The notes under the pieces were generated by a model that worked only from the letters and a program-made list of their open reading frames with translations, was not told where the DNA came from and did no database searches. Made by a program: the position numbers and the translations under genes. From Natronorubrum halophilum (GTDB taxonomy: Archaea; Halobacteriota; Halobacteria; Halobacteriales; Natrialbaceae), in NCBI RefSeq assembly GCF_003670115.1, contig NZ_QQTY01000002.1, forward strand, positions 186,001-250,000: DNA of 64,000 bases, written 5' to 3'. Position 1 is the first letter of the stretch; every line of letters begins with the position of its first letter. Below are positions 18,686 through 26,621 of the stretch, piece after piece.

Positions 18686-19029
18686 CGGTTACTGGATGCT
18701 AGACGTCGCCGTCGGCTGTGATCACGGTGTGACGTAGCAACGATTGCGTCGATGGATGTGTTCCAGGTCATGGGTTAGTCGTGTTCGTTCGTGGTGTCGA
18801 TCGACGGACAGCGTACACTCCGCAACGGTCGGTTCTTCTGCCGAGAGCAGCTCACGGTGCGTATTCGCGGGCTGCGACAGTGATCGGCTTCGGAACGACT
18901 GTCGGTATCCATGACTTGTTGCCTAGTATAAAAATGGGCCTCCAAACTTCTTTGGGGCCAAACGGATACTTGTATGAGTTTACTTTCTCGAACTTACTGG
19001 CGCAGAGTTCCCATCTCGTGCGCTCACAC
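18686..19029. other. 344-base spacer with a TATA-like box and hairpin
   Basis: No standard gene is seen. TATAAAA at 18927-18933 could serve either strand. On the reverse strand a 45-residue frame beginning at 18912 has four Cys, but it is basic and starts too close to the TATA box for a leaderless transcript, so I do not call it. A near-perfect hairpin lies at 18937-18960. Confidence 0.45.
18937..18960. other. inverted repeat beside the TATA-like box
   Basis: GGCCtCCAAA and TTTGGgGCC flank a CTTC loop just after TATAAAA. It could be a regulator-binding site over a transcription start or a stem-loop in a short RNA. Confidence 0.45.
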
Positions 19030-19509
19030 TCACTCCTCGTGGACGACGCCCTCTCCGAAGCGATTGAACGGTCGAACCCGCTCCGCTCGGAGAAGGCTCT
19101 CTCGCTCGATCGTTAGCGGAAGGTCGTCTAATCGGGAAATAACGTCGTCGACCTCCTCGGTCGTGTTGGCGACAGTGAGGACCCGGATATTCTCCCGTGC
19201 GCTCGACATCTCGTCGACGCTGACGATGTGTGGTAGTTCGAGTATCTGCTCGGCGATCTCGTCGCGATCGTCCATCGCGACGGTGCAGGAAAGCTGGAGT
19301 CGGATCGGAAAGCCGGCCGCTTCGTAGTTGACGATCGGTACGTACCCCTCGATAACCCCCTTGTCCTCGAGTCGTTCGATCCGATTCCGGATCGTCGTGT
19401 CGGTCACCGGTAGCTCGTCAGCTATATCGACCGGTGTCATCTCTCGAGCGTTCTGTTGTAAGCAGTGAAGGATTCCGTAATCGATTTCGTCGAGTCCGTC
19501 CGCGGCCAT
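19030..19509 (-). CDS. Lrp/AsnC-family transcriptional regulator
   Basis: This 159-residue regulator has an N-terminal winged helix (LDEIDYGILHCLQQNAREMT, then TDTTIRNRIERLEDKGVIEGY) and a C-terminal RAM/AsnC ligand-binding domain (LQLSCTVAMDDRDEIAEQIL, then ENIRVLTVANTTEEVD). Lrp proteins bind palindromic sites and respond to amino acids or related metabolites. An imperfect inverted repeat (CTAAGG...CCTAAA, 19521-19536) lies just upstream of the start and may be an operator, possibly its own. It stands apart from metabolic genes, so the regulon is unclear. Confidence 0.88.
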   Translation of the reverse strand: MAADGLDEIDYGILHCLQQNAREMTPVDIADELPVTDTTIRNRIERLEDKGVIEGYVPIVNYEAAGFPIRLQLSCTVAMDDRDEIAEQILELPHIVSVDEMSSARENIRVLTVANTTEEVDDVISRLDDLPLTIERESLLRAERVRPFNRFGEGVVHEE

Positions 19510-19763
19510 ACTGGAGGTATCTAAGGAGGTCCTAAAGGCTCTTCGGGTCGAAGCGAGAGCACCCCCGACGGCGACACTGTGGTCGCTGGCTCATCGTCGG
19601 CCGCACCGGATTCACGTCCGATCCGGAACGACGGCTCGGCTCAAGGGGAGATGAAGAATGTGACGAAACGGCGGTTTACGCTCGAGCGGACGGGTGATAC
19701 TGTTTCGTCGCGAAACACGCGCTCATCACGTGCGAACTGGGCGATCGGAGATGCTCATGGGCG

Positions 19764-20333
19764 TCAGTGATCGTGGTCGTCGCCGTGATCGTCCTCTCCG
19801 TGGCTGTGACTCGAGTGGGGTTCTGTCACGTCTGTCGTCATCTCGCCGCCGGTTTCGGAGCGGAGTTCGGCCTCGAACTCCGCGGGCACGTGTTCGGTAA
19901 CTATCGAGTAGTAGCCGTCGGACTCGACGCGAAGCTCGATCGTCGTTTCGCCGTCGGATTCAAAATCGACGCGGTACAGTCGGTCAGCCGACGGTCGTGT
20001 CGTGTCTCCGTCGGTGAGAACGGTGTCTGCCTCCGCCTTCTCGAACAGTTCTGTTGCCGTTTCCCCCGCGTGGAAGAGCCCGTGTTCGCCGCCCTCGTCC
20101 GCCGGGACGACCGCGAGTCGCATATCGGGATCGGGTCCCTCATGGTACGCGTAGGTGTACGTCCCCGACTCGAGCTCGTACAATCCACCCCATTCCCAGG
20201 GCGGATCCTCGTGTTCGTGCTCGTGACCGCCGTCATCGGTGATGTCACTAAGGCAACCACTGGCGGGCAGTGATGTAAGCCCGGCAGCGCCCAGACCAAA
20301 CTGCCGTCTCGTGATCGTTGCGGGAGATGACAT
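19764..20333 (-). CDS. His-rich Tat lipoprotein
   Basis: This 189-residue protein starts MSSPATITRRQFGLGAAGL, a twin-arginine signal, and ends the signal with a lipobox at PASGC, so it should be anchored outside the membrane by a lipid. The mature protein has His clusters at both ends (HEHEHED near the N terminus; HSHGEDDHGDDHDH at the C terminus) around a beta-rich core. The clusters suggest binding of zinc, nickel, copper or iron. The start is ATG at 20333; the extended frame upstream is not halophilic. It may be a metal-binding partner of an importer encoded elsewhere; I see no transporter nearby. Confidence 0.72.
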   Translation of the reverse strand: MSSPATITRRQFGLGAAGLTSLPASGCLSDITDDGGHEHEHEDPPWEWGGLYELESGTYTYAYHEGPDPDMRLAVVPADEGGEHGLFHAGETATELFEKAEADTVLTDGDTTRPSADRLYRVDFESDGETTIELRVESDGYYSIVTEHVPAEFEAELRSETGGEMTTDVTEPHSSHSHGEDDHGDDHDH

Positions 20334-20578
20334 GCCCCATCTTCCCTCACGCTGGTAATAGGAATTCTGAATTCGTAACCGATCGATACGCCGATTGTCG
20401 TTCTCGTCGCGAGAAACGGAATTTTTCTCCAGTGGACCGGCGCAGATGCCGAACAGTTGCGAGACGGTCGCTCTCACTACGCTCGAGCGCTGCGGCTCGC
20501 ATGTTCGAATCTGCTTGGATCCATTTTTCTGCATCGCGGACCCGTCGCTCCGCTCCTCGAGTTGCGATGCGGGAAAAG

Positions 20579-20651
20579 TGGGCCGGCGCAGATTCGAACT
20601 GCGGTTACGGCCACCCGAAGGCCGAAGGATACCAAGCTACCCCACCGGCCC
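20579..20651 (-). tRNA. tRNA-Pro(CGG)
   Basis: A 73-base cloverleaf on the reverse strand has acceptor stem GGGCCGG/CCGGCCC, D-arm GGGTAGCTTGGTATCC, anticodon stem CGGCC/GGCCG with loop TTCGGGT (anticodon CGG), and T-arm with GTTCGAATC. CCA is not encoded. T4 follows the 3' end, and a TATA-like GTTAAACG lies about 30 bases upstream. It is not interrupted by an intron. Confidence 0.93.
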
Positions 20652-20740
20652 GCAGTTTCAACTCTGGACGCGTAATCGTTTAACGGTTCCGGACCGCAAA
20701 TCGGATCACCGGGTTGCGGTTCTCACCTGCGATTACCCCC

Positions 20741-21337
20741 TCAAAACCGCTCGTAACCGTCCGTATCCAGATAGTGATGCGCGACCGTGATCGCCTGATC
20801 GGCGTGCAACAGTTCCGGCCCGAGACGGAGCCGTCGGTCGACGACGTTCTCGAGTACAGCCTCCTCCTCGTCGGTGAAATCTCGGTGGTCGGACAGCACG
20901 AATACAGGGTTCTCGAGCCCGCCAGCGTCGGCCGCTGTGTCGCCGTCTTCGTGCAACTGGACGACGGTTCCGTCGTTCGCGAGCGCCTCCAGCGTCGCTT
21001 CGAAGCCGCGGCGGTAGAGTTCGACGCCCGGGCTGGGCTCCGCCGGGAGCGCGCCGATAGCCTCGTCGCGGTGCTCGAGGGCGTTGCGAACCAGCGCGGC
21101 CGTGCTTCGTTCGTCGGGGTTGAGTCTGCGAAGGTCGCTACCGTCGAACGTGATCGTGAGTTCGTCCTGGACGACGAGATGGGTGCGGACATCCGTACGG
21201 ATGCCGTGGGAGGTGACGAACGATGCGGTGATCGACCGACACAGTGCGTCGAGGCGGCCGGCACCGCCCGCGAGGTCGTCGAGCGAAAAGTCGGGTTCGG
21301 TCGGCACCTCGTGACCGATGAGTACGAACTGGCGCAT
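20741..21337 (-). CDS. trmY: tRNA (pseudouridine(54)-N1)-methyltransferase TrmY
   Basis: TrmY methylates N1 of pseudouridine 54 in archaeal tRNAs, using S-adenosylmethionine. The protein is 198 residues of the SPOUT-type (trefoil-knot) fold. It starts MRQFVLIGHEVPTEPDFSLD and has the C-terminal knot region NPVFVLSDHRDFTDEEE and VVDRRLRLGPELLHADQAI. The length matches archaeal TrmY. It lies 89 bases downstream of nothing but its own promoter region; the pseudouridine synthase Pus10, which makes its substrate, is encoded about 2.6 kb away. Confidence 0.93.
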   Translation of the reverse strand: MRQFVLIGHEVPTEPDFSLDDLAGGAGRLDALCRSITASFVTSHGIRTDVRTHLVVQDELTITFDGSDLRRLNPDERSTAALVRNALEHRDEAIGALPAEPSPGVELYRRGFEATLEALANDGTVVQLHEDGDTAADAGGLENPVFVLSDHRDFTDEEEAVLENVVDRRLRLGPELLHADQAITVAHHYLDTDGYERF

Positions 21338-21575
21338 ACCGGAACACGGTCGACCGGCGGGATAGCCTCCACGGTTTCTCGAGCGGTCGGGCCGCTCGTC
21401 CTCCCCTGTGTAGTGTCATCATACCACGGCTAGATGAGACGAGACGAAACGCTGGTCTCGCACTCCTCTCCGGGTGACAGAAACCGAAAACCGGCCGCAG
21501 GCCATCGGTTCTCGCCGACTGACATTGCATAGGCATGGCCAACCGTTTCCCTTCCTTCCGGTATGAAATAATTAC

Positions 21576-21755
21576 ATGGCGAAATCACAGCCGGATAGCA
21601 ACGACCGCCGGTTACTCACGCTCCTCGAGGGGCAGTCGTGTCCGTACTGCGCCGACGGCGAACTCGAGCGAGGCGTCTACAAGGACAATCGGGCGATGGT
21701 CTGTGACAGCTGCGAGACGCCACACGTCCAGCTATGGCAGCCGGCGGAGTACTGA
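21576..21755 (+). CDS. HVO_A0556-type small zinc-finger protein
   Basis: This 59-residue protein has two C-x2-C knuckles, SCPYCADGELERGVYKDN and MVCDSCETPHVQLW, typical of the haloarchaeal HVO_A0556-like zinc-finger family as I remember it. A basic, polar N terminus (MAKSQPDSNDRR) precedes the fold. Such proteins are stand-alone zinc ribbons with no defined biochemical role. It is too short for many gene callers and stands alone between trmY and the small membrane protein. Confidence 0.78.
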   Translation: MAKSQPDSNDRRLLTLLEGQSCPYCADGELERGVYKDNRAMVCDSCETPHVQLWQPAEY

Positions 21756-21933
21756 GGACCGGTCTCCGGTGATCGACGGTGACACGCACTGGCGCGCGAT
21801 ACCGCGGCTGCGAACGACGTTCGCGATTTCGTTTTGACTGGCACTCGAGACCACTTACGGACAGCGCGGATCGTACATCCGGTGGGCCGTCTCGATTCGT
21901 GACGCGCGAAGGGACGAACTCGCTGGCAACGCC

Positions 21934-22128
21934 TCACTGCGAGCGCGAGCCGGGGTAATCGTGGCCGACGATGAGGGCGAGCGCGTGGACGACGAGGAGG
22001 ACGAGGAAAACCGATAGCATGCCGACCGAGTCGATGCCGGCGAAAAAGAGTGGGAAGTAGGCGATCGGCAAAAGCGTGCCGAGCCAGAAGCCGACGGTGG
22101 TAACGGCGCTTCCCAGGTGCATGGTCAT
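21934..22128 (-). CDS. small two-helix membrane protein
   Basis: This 64-residue protein consists of two hydrophobic helices (VGFWLGTLLPIAYFPLFFAG and SVGMLSVFLVLLVVHALALI), followed by a short polar tail. It begins four bases after the stop of the DUF7511-like gene upstream, so the two are probably co-transcribed. I do not recognise a family and would not assign a function. Confidence 0.6.
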   Translation of the reverse strand: MTMHLGSAVTTVGFWLGTLLPIAYFPLFFAGIDSVGMLSVFLVLLVVHALALIVGHDYPGSRSQ

Positions 22129-22132
22129 GGCA

Positions 22133-22324
22133 TTACCGCATCGACGTGAGCGAAACGAACGAGTCGTCGTGAGCGGTAATCCAGTTGGTCATCAGTTCCT
22201 CCTCGGTTGCCTCTCGGGGAAAGATCGCACACTCGTCGGGGGCGTCTTCGTTCTCGATAGTCGCGTGATCGAGTTCGATGGGCGGTTCGTCGGCAGGGGG
22301 ATGGATGTCGGCGTCCGTGTTCAT
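22133..22324 (-). CDS. DUF7511-like small acidic protein
   Basis: This acidic protein of 63 residues has the C-terminal pattern ECAIFPREATEEELMTNWIT followed by DDSFVSLTSMR. I recall this as the haloarchaeal DUF7511 family. I start it at ATG 22324 (MNTDADIHPP); a TTG nine bases upstream is possible. It is paired with the downstream membrane protein. Function unknown. Confidence 0.65.
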   Translation of the reverse strand: MNTDADIHPPADEPPIELDHATIENEDAPDECAIFPREATEEELMTNWITAHDDSFVSLTSMR

Positions 22325-22619
22325 CTGTGACAAGCGATGGGTGATCGCTCCGACCGTCGATATTCGAGAGTATCCTATTGTTATCGAGTTGCTAATCCGC
22401 CGGACAGCGACGGTAGCCGTCGATTCCGATCCGTCCCGATCCGGTCGTTCGCACGAGCGAGAACGAAATCGCTGCCGACGTGTACGGGGAGATTACGACC
22501 GACGCGCGAGCAATCGTGGGAAACCGATCCGTGTACGTGGTCGTTTCGACCGGCTTCGATACCGTGCCGACTGGTTCGATACTACCGATCGGTGTCCGTC
22601 CGTGCAACTGGCGAGCGGA

Positions 22620-23723
22620 CTACTCGATCGGTGGCCGCGAACCGAGCGTCAGCGATACCGTCACCTCGCTGCGGTCGCGCCAGCACTCGATCTCGATTGT
22701 ATCGCCCGGACTGGTCTCGAGTCCGAGGTACGTCGAGAGGACGTGACGATCTGGGATCGGTTCGCCGTCGATCGCGAATATCACGTCGCCGCCGACGGGA
22801 ACCCGGTCGTCGGTCGAGGTTCCGGCCGCCTCGAGAACGCCGTCCGCGGCTTCGCCGTCGACAACCGCGGTCACGATTACGCCGGTCATTTCGGGAAGCC
22901 CGTTCGCCTCGGCGATGTGTCGGTCGACGGTTTCGAGGCCGATTCCCATGTAGGGATGTTCGTACTCGCCGCGCTCGATGAGCGCCGGAGCGACGCGAGC
23001 CGTCATCGCTGCGGAGATCGCAAAGCCGATGTTGTTGGCCCCGCCGGCGTTGATGACGCCGATGACCTCCCCGTCGAGGTTGACGAGCGGCCCGCCGCTG
23101 TTTCCGGGGTTGACCGCGGCGTCGGTCTGGACCACGTTCGAGAACGAGAAGCTCCGATCCGGCATATCGAGCGTCCGATTGACGCCGCTGACGATCCCCT
23201 GCGTCGCCGTTCCCTCGAGACCGTAGGGATTGCCGATCGCGAGCACCTGTTGTCCGACGACTGGGCGTTCGGTTGACAGCGACAACGGCGTCGTCCCGTC
23301 GGGGACGTGATCGGCCTCGAGAACGGCTAGATCGGTGTAGAAATCGGTTCCGACGAGTCGGGTGCTCGTCCAGTCGCCGTTGATATACTGAAGGTCGATG
23401 GTCTCGCCGCCGGCGACCACGTGTTCGTTCGTGACGATATGGGTGTCGTCGACGAGAAAGCCGGAGCCCTGTCCGCGACGCTGCTCCCCGGTATCCGGAT
23501 CGCTGACGCCGGCGACCTGAATCTGCGTGACCGAGTCGATGACCGCCTCGTAGACGTCGGTGAACGTCGATCCGTCGGCGATGTCGTCTCGATCGATCGA
23601 CCGCGATCGACTCTCCGAAACCGAGTTATCGGTTCTGGGCTCGGCACAGCCGGCGACGGCACCGACAAGCCCGGTTCCGGCGAGCGAGAGAAACCCGCGA
23701 CGATCCAGTCGGGATTCGTTCAT
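22620..23723 (-). CDS. Tat-exported HtrA/DegP-type serine protease
   Basis: This 367-residue protein starts MNESRLDRRGFLSLAGTGL, with a twin-arginine signal and a lipobox ending at GAVAGC, so it is probably a lipid-anchored extracellular protease. The trypsin-like domain shows all three catalytic residues: His in TNEHVV, Asp in TDLAVLE and Ser in NPGNSGGP. A C-terminal PDZ domain (about 270-360) includes MGIGLETVDRHIAEANG and DVIFAIDGEPI. HtrA proteins degrade or refold damaged exported proteins. I rejected the frame extending to 23915, which is basic. It is divergent from pus10. Confidence 0.92.
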   Translation of the reverse strand: MNESRLDRRGFLSLAGTGLVGAVAGCAEPRTDNSVSESRSRSIDRDDIADGSTFTDVYEAVIDSVTQIQVAGVSDPDTGEQRRGQGSGFLVDDTHIVTNEHVVAGGETIDLQYINGDWTSTRLVGTDFYTDLAVLEADHVPDGTTPLSLSTERPVVGQQVLAIGNPYGLEGTATQGIVSGVNRTLDMPDRSFSFSNVVQTDAAVNPGNSGGPLVNLDGEVIGVINAGGANNIGFAISAAMTARVAPALIERGEYEHPYMGIGLETVDRHIAEANGLPEMTGVIVTAVVDGEAADGVLEAAGTSTDDRVPVGGDVIFAIDGEPIPDRHVLSTYLGLETSPGDTIEIECWRDRSEVTVSLTLGSRPPIE

Positions 23724-23978
23724 GTGCTGTCGGTAGCACCCGGTCCATTTGAACGTCCGGGATTCGTACATGCTAGCCCCTCGAGTTCCTCTCGAGGACC
23801 TGTTTCGGACGGTCGAGGACGGATATCGATGGAGCGGCGACCGATACCGAGAGCGGTGAGAACTGATCGCGGGATCGTTCGAGGGTCCGGTTTCGCGGTA
23901 GGCGATCGGACGCACGGCCGCGCGACGCGTCCGCCCGAAGGGAAAACGTGTTACCCGCGGCCGCCCGATGCTCGTGAT

Positions 23979-25337
23979 ATGATCACGGAAGACGCCCGCG
24001 CGTTACTCGAGACGGGACCCGTCTGTGACTCCTGTCTCGGCCGACCGTTTGCCGAGCGGAGTTTCGGATTGACCAACGCCGAACGCGGTCGGGCGGTACG
24101 GACGACGGTCGCGATGGAAGACGACGACGATTTCGCCCCCGTCGATCCCGCGGATTGCTGGGTCTGTGAGGGGTACTGCGGAACCTTCGATGCGATCGCC
24201 GAAACGATCGTCGACGCGCTCGCAGACGTCGAGTTCGTCACCTATCAGGTCGGGACCCGCGTCCCGCCGCTGGTCGAGGAAAACGAACGCCTCCTCAGGG
24301 AGGACGCCGACCTCGAGACGGAGATCGGCGAGTTTCTCAAACAGGAGAGCAACCGCGAAGTGGGGCGTCGCGTCGGCGCGAGAACGGGTACCGAGGTCGA
24401 CTTCGACCGTCCGGACGTCCTCGCGATCGTCGACCTCGAGGCGTTCGATCCCCGCGAAGCCCTCGAGTCGGACTCCGTCACGAGCCACGCGGTCGACGTG
24501 CAGGTCAACCCCGCCTTCGTCTACGGCCGCTATCGGAAACTCGAGCGGGACATCCCTCAAACGGAGTGGCCCTGCCGGGAGTGTGGCGGCAGCGGCATTC
24601 AACTCGGCGACGGGGGCGAGGAGCCCTGTGACTACTGCGGCGGATCGGGCTACATGTACGATACGAGCGTCGAGCAGGTCGTCCGCCCACACGTCGTCGA
24701 CGCGATGGACGGCGAGGAGGGGACCTTCCACGGCGCGGGCCGCGAAGACGTCGACGCCCGGATGCTCGAGGGCGGTCGGCCGTTCGTCCTCGAAGTGAAG
24801 GATCCGAAAACGCGCGATCCGGACCCCGCGGTCGTAGAGCGCGAGATCAACGAGACCGCGGCGGGGGCGATCGAGGTCGAGGGGCTGCGCCTTGCGACTT
24901 ACGACATGGTCGAACGCGTCAAGGAACACGACGCGAGCAAGCGCTATCGCGCGGACGTCGAGTTCGCTGAACCGGTCGAAAACGGCGACTTCGAGGCCGC
25001 GCTCGAGACCCTCACGGGGACGACCGTCGATCAGGATACACCTCAGCGCGTCGATCACCGTCGAGCGGCGCTCACCCGCGAGCGAACGGTCTACGATATC
25101 GACGGCGAACTGCTCGAGCCGACGCGGGCCGAGGTCCGGATCCACGGCGAGGGCGGCCTCTACGTCAAGGAACTGATCAGCAGCGACGACGGCCGCACGG
25201 TGCCGAGTCTCTCGGGACTGCTCGAGGTCGACGCCGAGGTGACGGCGCTCGACGTCCTCGCCGTCGAAGGCGAGAACGAACCGTTCGAACTCGAGGAGTT
25301 CTTCCAGGACGAACCCCGCGGCGAAGGAGCAACCTGA
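23979..25337 (+). CDS. pus10: tRNA pseudouridine(54/55) synthase Pus10
   Basis: Archaeal Pus10 makes pseudouridine at positions 54 and 55 of the T-loop. The protein is 452 residues. The N-terminal THUMP-like/zinc region has VCDSCLGRPF and CWVCEGYCG. An inserted zinc-ribbon-like segment (CRECGGSGIQ and CDYCGGSGY) follows, and the catalytic pseudouridine-synthase domain includes LEGGRPFVLEVKDPKTRDPD. Start is ATG 23979; the frame extending left runs antisense to the protease gene. It pairs logically with trmY, which methylates its product. rnhB follows in the same direction after 85 bases. Confidence 0.93.
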   Translation: MITEDARALLETGPVCDSCLGRPFAERSFGLTNAERGRAVRTTVAMEDDDDFAPVDPADCWVCEGYCGTFDAIAETIVDALADVEFVTYQVGTRVPPLVEENERLLREDADLETEIGEFLKQESNREVGRRVGARTGTEVDFDRPDVLAIVDLEAFDPREALESDSVTSHAVDVQVNPAFVYGRYRKLERDIPQTEWPCRECGGSGIQLGDGGEEPCDYCGGSGYMYDTSVEQVVRPHVVDAMDGEEGTFHGAGREDVDARMLEGGRPFVLEVKDPKTRDPDPAVVEREINETAAGAIEVEGLRLATYDMVERVKEHDASKRYRADVEFAEPVENGDFEAALETLTGTTVDQDTPQRVDHRRAALTRERTVYDIDGELLEPTRAEVRIHGEGGLYVKELISSDDGRTVPSLSGLLEVDAEVTALDVLAVEGENEPFELEEFFQDEPRGEGAT

Positions 25338-25422
25338 AGCCGCGTATCGCCCGCTTGCAACCGGGTACGGTCCCGAGTCGGAGTCACAACCGTTATTTCG
25401 CCGTCCGCCGAGCTATCACCGT

Positions 25423-26112
25423 ATGCCATTCGGCGTCGACGAAGCGGGAAAGGGTCCGGCGCTCGGCTCGATGTTCGCCGCGGCCGTCCACCTCGAGGAC
25501 CCCGACGTGCTCCCCGACGGAATCGCAGACTCCAAGCGACTCGCGCCCGCTCGACGCGAGGAACTGGCCGCAGCGATCCGCGACGACGGCCGGATCCAGG
25601 TCGGCGTCGCCGAGATTTCGACGGCGCGGATCGACGACCCGGAGACGGACATGAACTCGCTGGCCGTCGCCGCCCACGCCGAGGCGATCGAGGGGGCGCT
25701 CGACGGCGTCGACGAGGGTGCACTCGAGACCGACTCGATCACCGGCCTCTGTGACGCCTGCGACACCGACGCCGCCCGATTCGCCCGTCGCGTTACGGCG
25801 GCCTGCTCGGAGTCGCCCTCGCTCGCGTCCCCCGAACTCGAGATCGACGCCCGCCACGGTGCCGACGACGACTCGAAAATCGTCGGCGCGGCCAGTATCG
25901 TCGCCAAAGTCGAGCGCGATGCCCACGTCGCCGCGATCGCGGAGGAGCACGGACCGGTCGGCAGCGGCTATCCCAGCGATCCGACCACCCGCGAGTTTTT
26001 GGTGTCCTACGCCGCCGAACACGGCGACCTGCCGCCGTTCGCCCGCGAGTCGTGGTCGACCTGCGAGGACGTCCTCGCCGACGCCCGACAGACTGGCCTC
26101 GACCGATTCTGA
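25423..26112 (+). CDS. rnhB: ribonuclease HII
   Basis: RNase HII cleaves the RNA strand of RNA/DNA hybrids and single ribonucleotides in DNA. The 229-residue protein begins PFGVDEAGKGPALGSM, containing the first acidic residues, and continues with ADSKRLAPARREEL, the region EIDARHGADDDSKIVGAASI and SGYPSDPTTREFL. The length matches archaeal RNase HII. It follows pus10 in the same direction. An A+T-rich element (CGTTATTTCG, about 30 bases upstream) may be its own promoter. Confidence 0.93.
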   Translation: MPFGVDEAGKGPALGSMFAAAVHLEDPDVLPDGIADSKRLAPARREELAAAIRDDGRIQVGVAEISTARIDDPETDMNSLAVAAHAEAIEGALDGVDEGALETDSITGLCDACDTDAARFARRVTAACSESPSLASPELEIDARHGADDDSKIVGAASIVAKVERDAHVAAIAEEHGPVGSGYPSDPTTREFLVSYAAEHGDLPPFARESWSTCEDVLADARQTGLDRF

Positions 26113-26213
26113 GCGTCGCGGACGGAGCGCCGATCGAGACGATCGAACGCCCCTGCCGGGACCTGTAGACCGTTTTACACTGGCGCTGGACACGTGAGTG
26201 AGACACGTTCGAT

Positions 26214-26359
26214 GTGGTCGGTCTTCTCGCGCTCGCTGCGGTCGTTCAGGGGGCGACCATCGCTGCCGCGGGCTCGAGCATACCCGAACTGGTGAGCGTC
26301 CTTGTTTCGACGCTACTCCACGGGAGTTCGAGGTCGGCGTCGGCGTCTCGAACGTCGTC
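26214..26359 (+). pseudogene. frameshifted remnant of a sodium/calcium exchanger family gene
   Basis: The reading frame from 26214 gives GATIAAAGSSIPELVSVLVS and TLLHG, which resembles an alpha-repeat of CaCA cation/Ca2+ exchangers (compare the family motif GAGSSAPEL...). Shifting the frame by one base at about 26324 continues as EFEVGVGVSNVV, again fitting the family (…VGVGNVVGS). A single lost G in the original cacgg(g)gag would explain this. Stops lie before and after, and no other exchanger parts are nearby, so only a fragment of the gene remains. The rest of the 26113-26473 gap shows nothing else. Confidence 0.6.
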
Positions 26360-26473
26360 CCGACCTGAGCGCCACGCCGGTTTCCGTCGGCGTTTCGCTC
26401 GAGTCGACGTGCCGGGCTGCAGTATCAGGCTGGCTGCTCTTGCCCGTGGCACCCCGTTTTCGGGCTGATCAGT

Positions 26474-26581
26474 ATGCCGACCTGTACGAACTGCCACGAT
26501 CCCGTCTCGCTCGATTTTGCGCGCGTGTACGGTGACGACGGTACCGTCGACTGGTGCCCGCGCTGTCGAGGGGGGAGCTAG
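26474..26581 (+). CDS. DUF7563-like zinc-finger microprotein
   Basis: This 35-residue protein, MPTCTNCHDPVSLDFARVYG followed by a short acidic linker and WCPRCRGGS, has two C-x2-C knuckles and resembles the haloarchaeal DUF7563 family as I recall it. It ends 40 bases before the convergent secD gene. Role unknown; too short for default gene callers. Confidence 0.7.
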   Translation: MPTCTNCHDPVSLDFARVYGDDGTVDWCPRCRGGS

Positions 26582-26621
26582 CGCTGAGAACCAGCCGGAA
26601 CGAAACGACCGGATGGACCGC

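Noticed and set aside
18773-18912. 45-residue reverse frame with four Cys after a TATA-like box
   Set aside because: Start codon lies too close to the TATA box for a leaderless start, and the peptide is strongly basic.
23421-23978. Long upstream extension of pus10
   Set aside because: Runs antisense across the HtrA gene; the ATG at 23979 gives the normal archaeal Pus10 N terminus.
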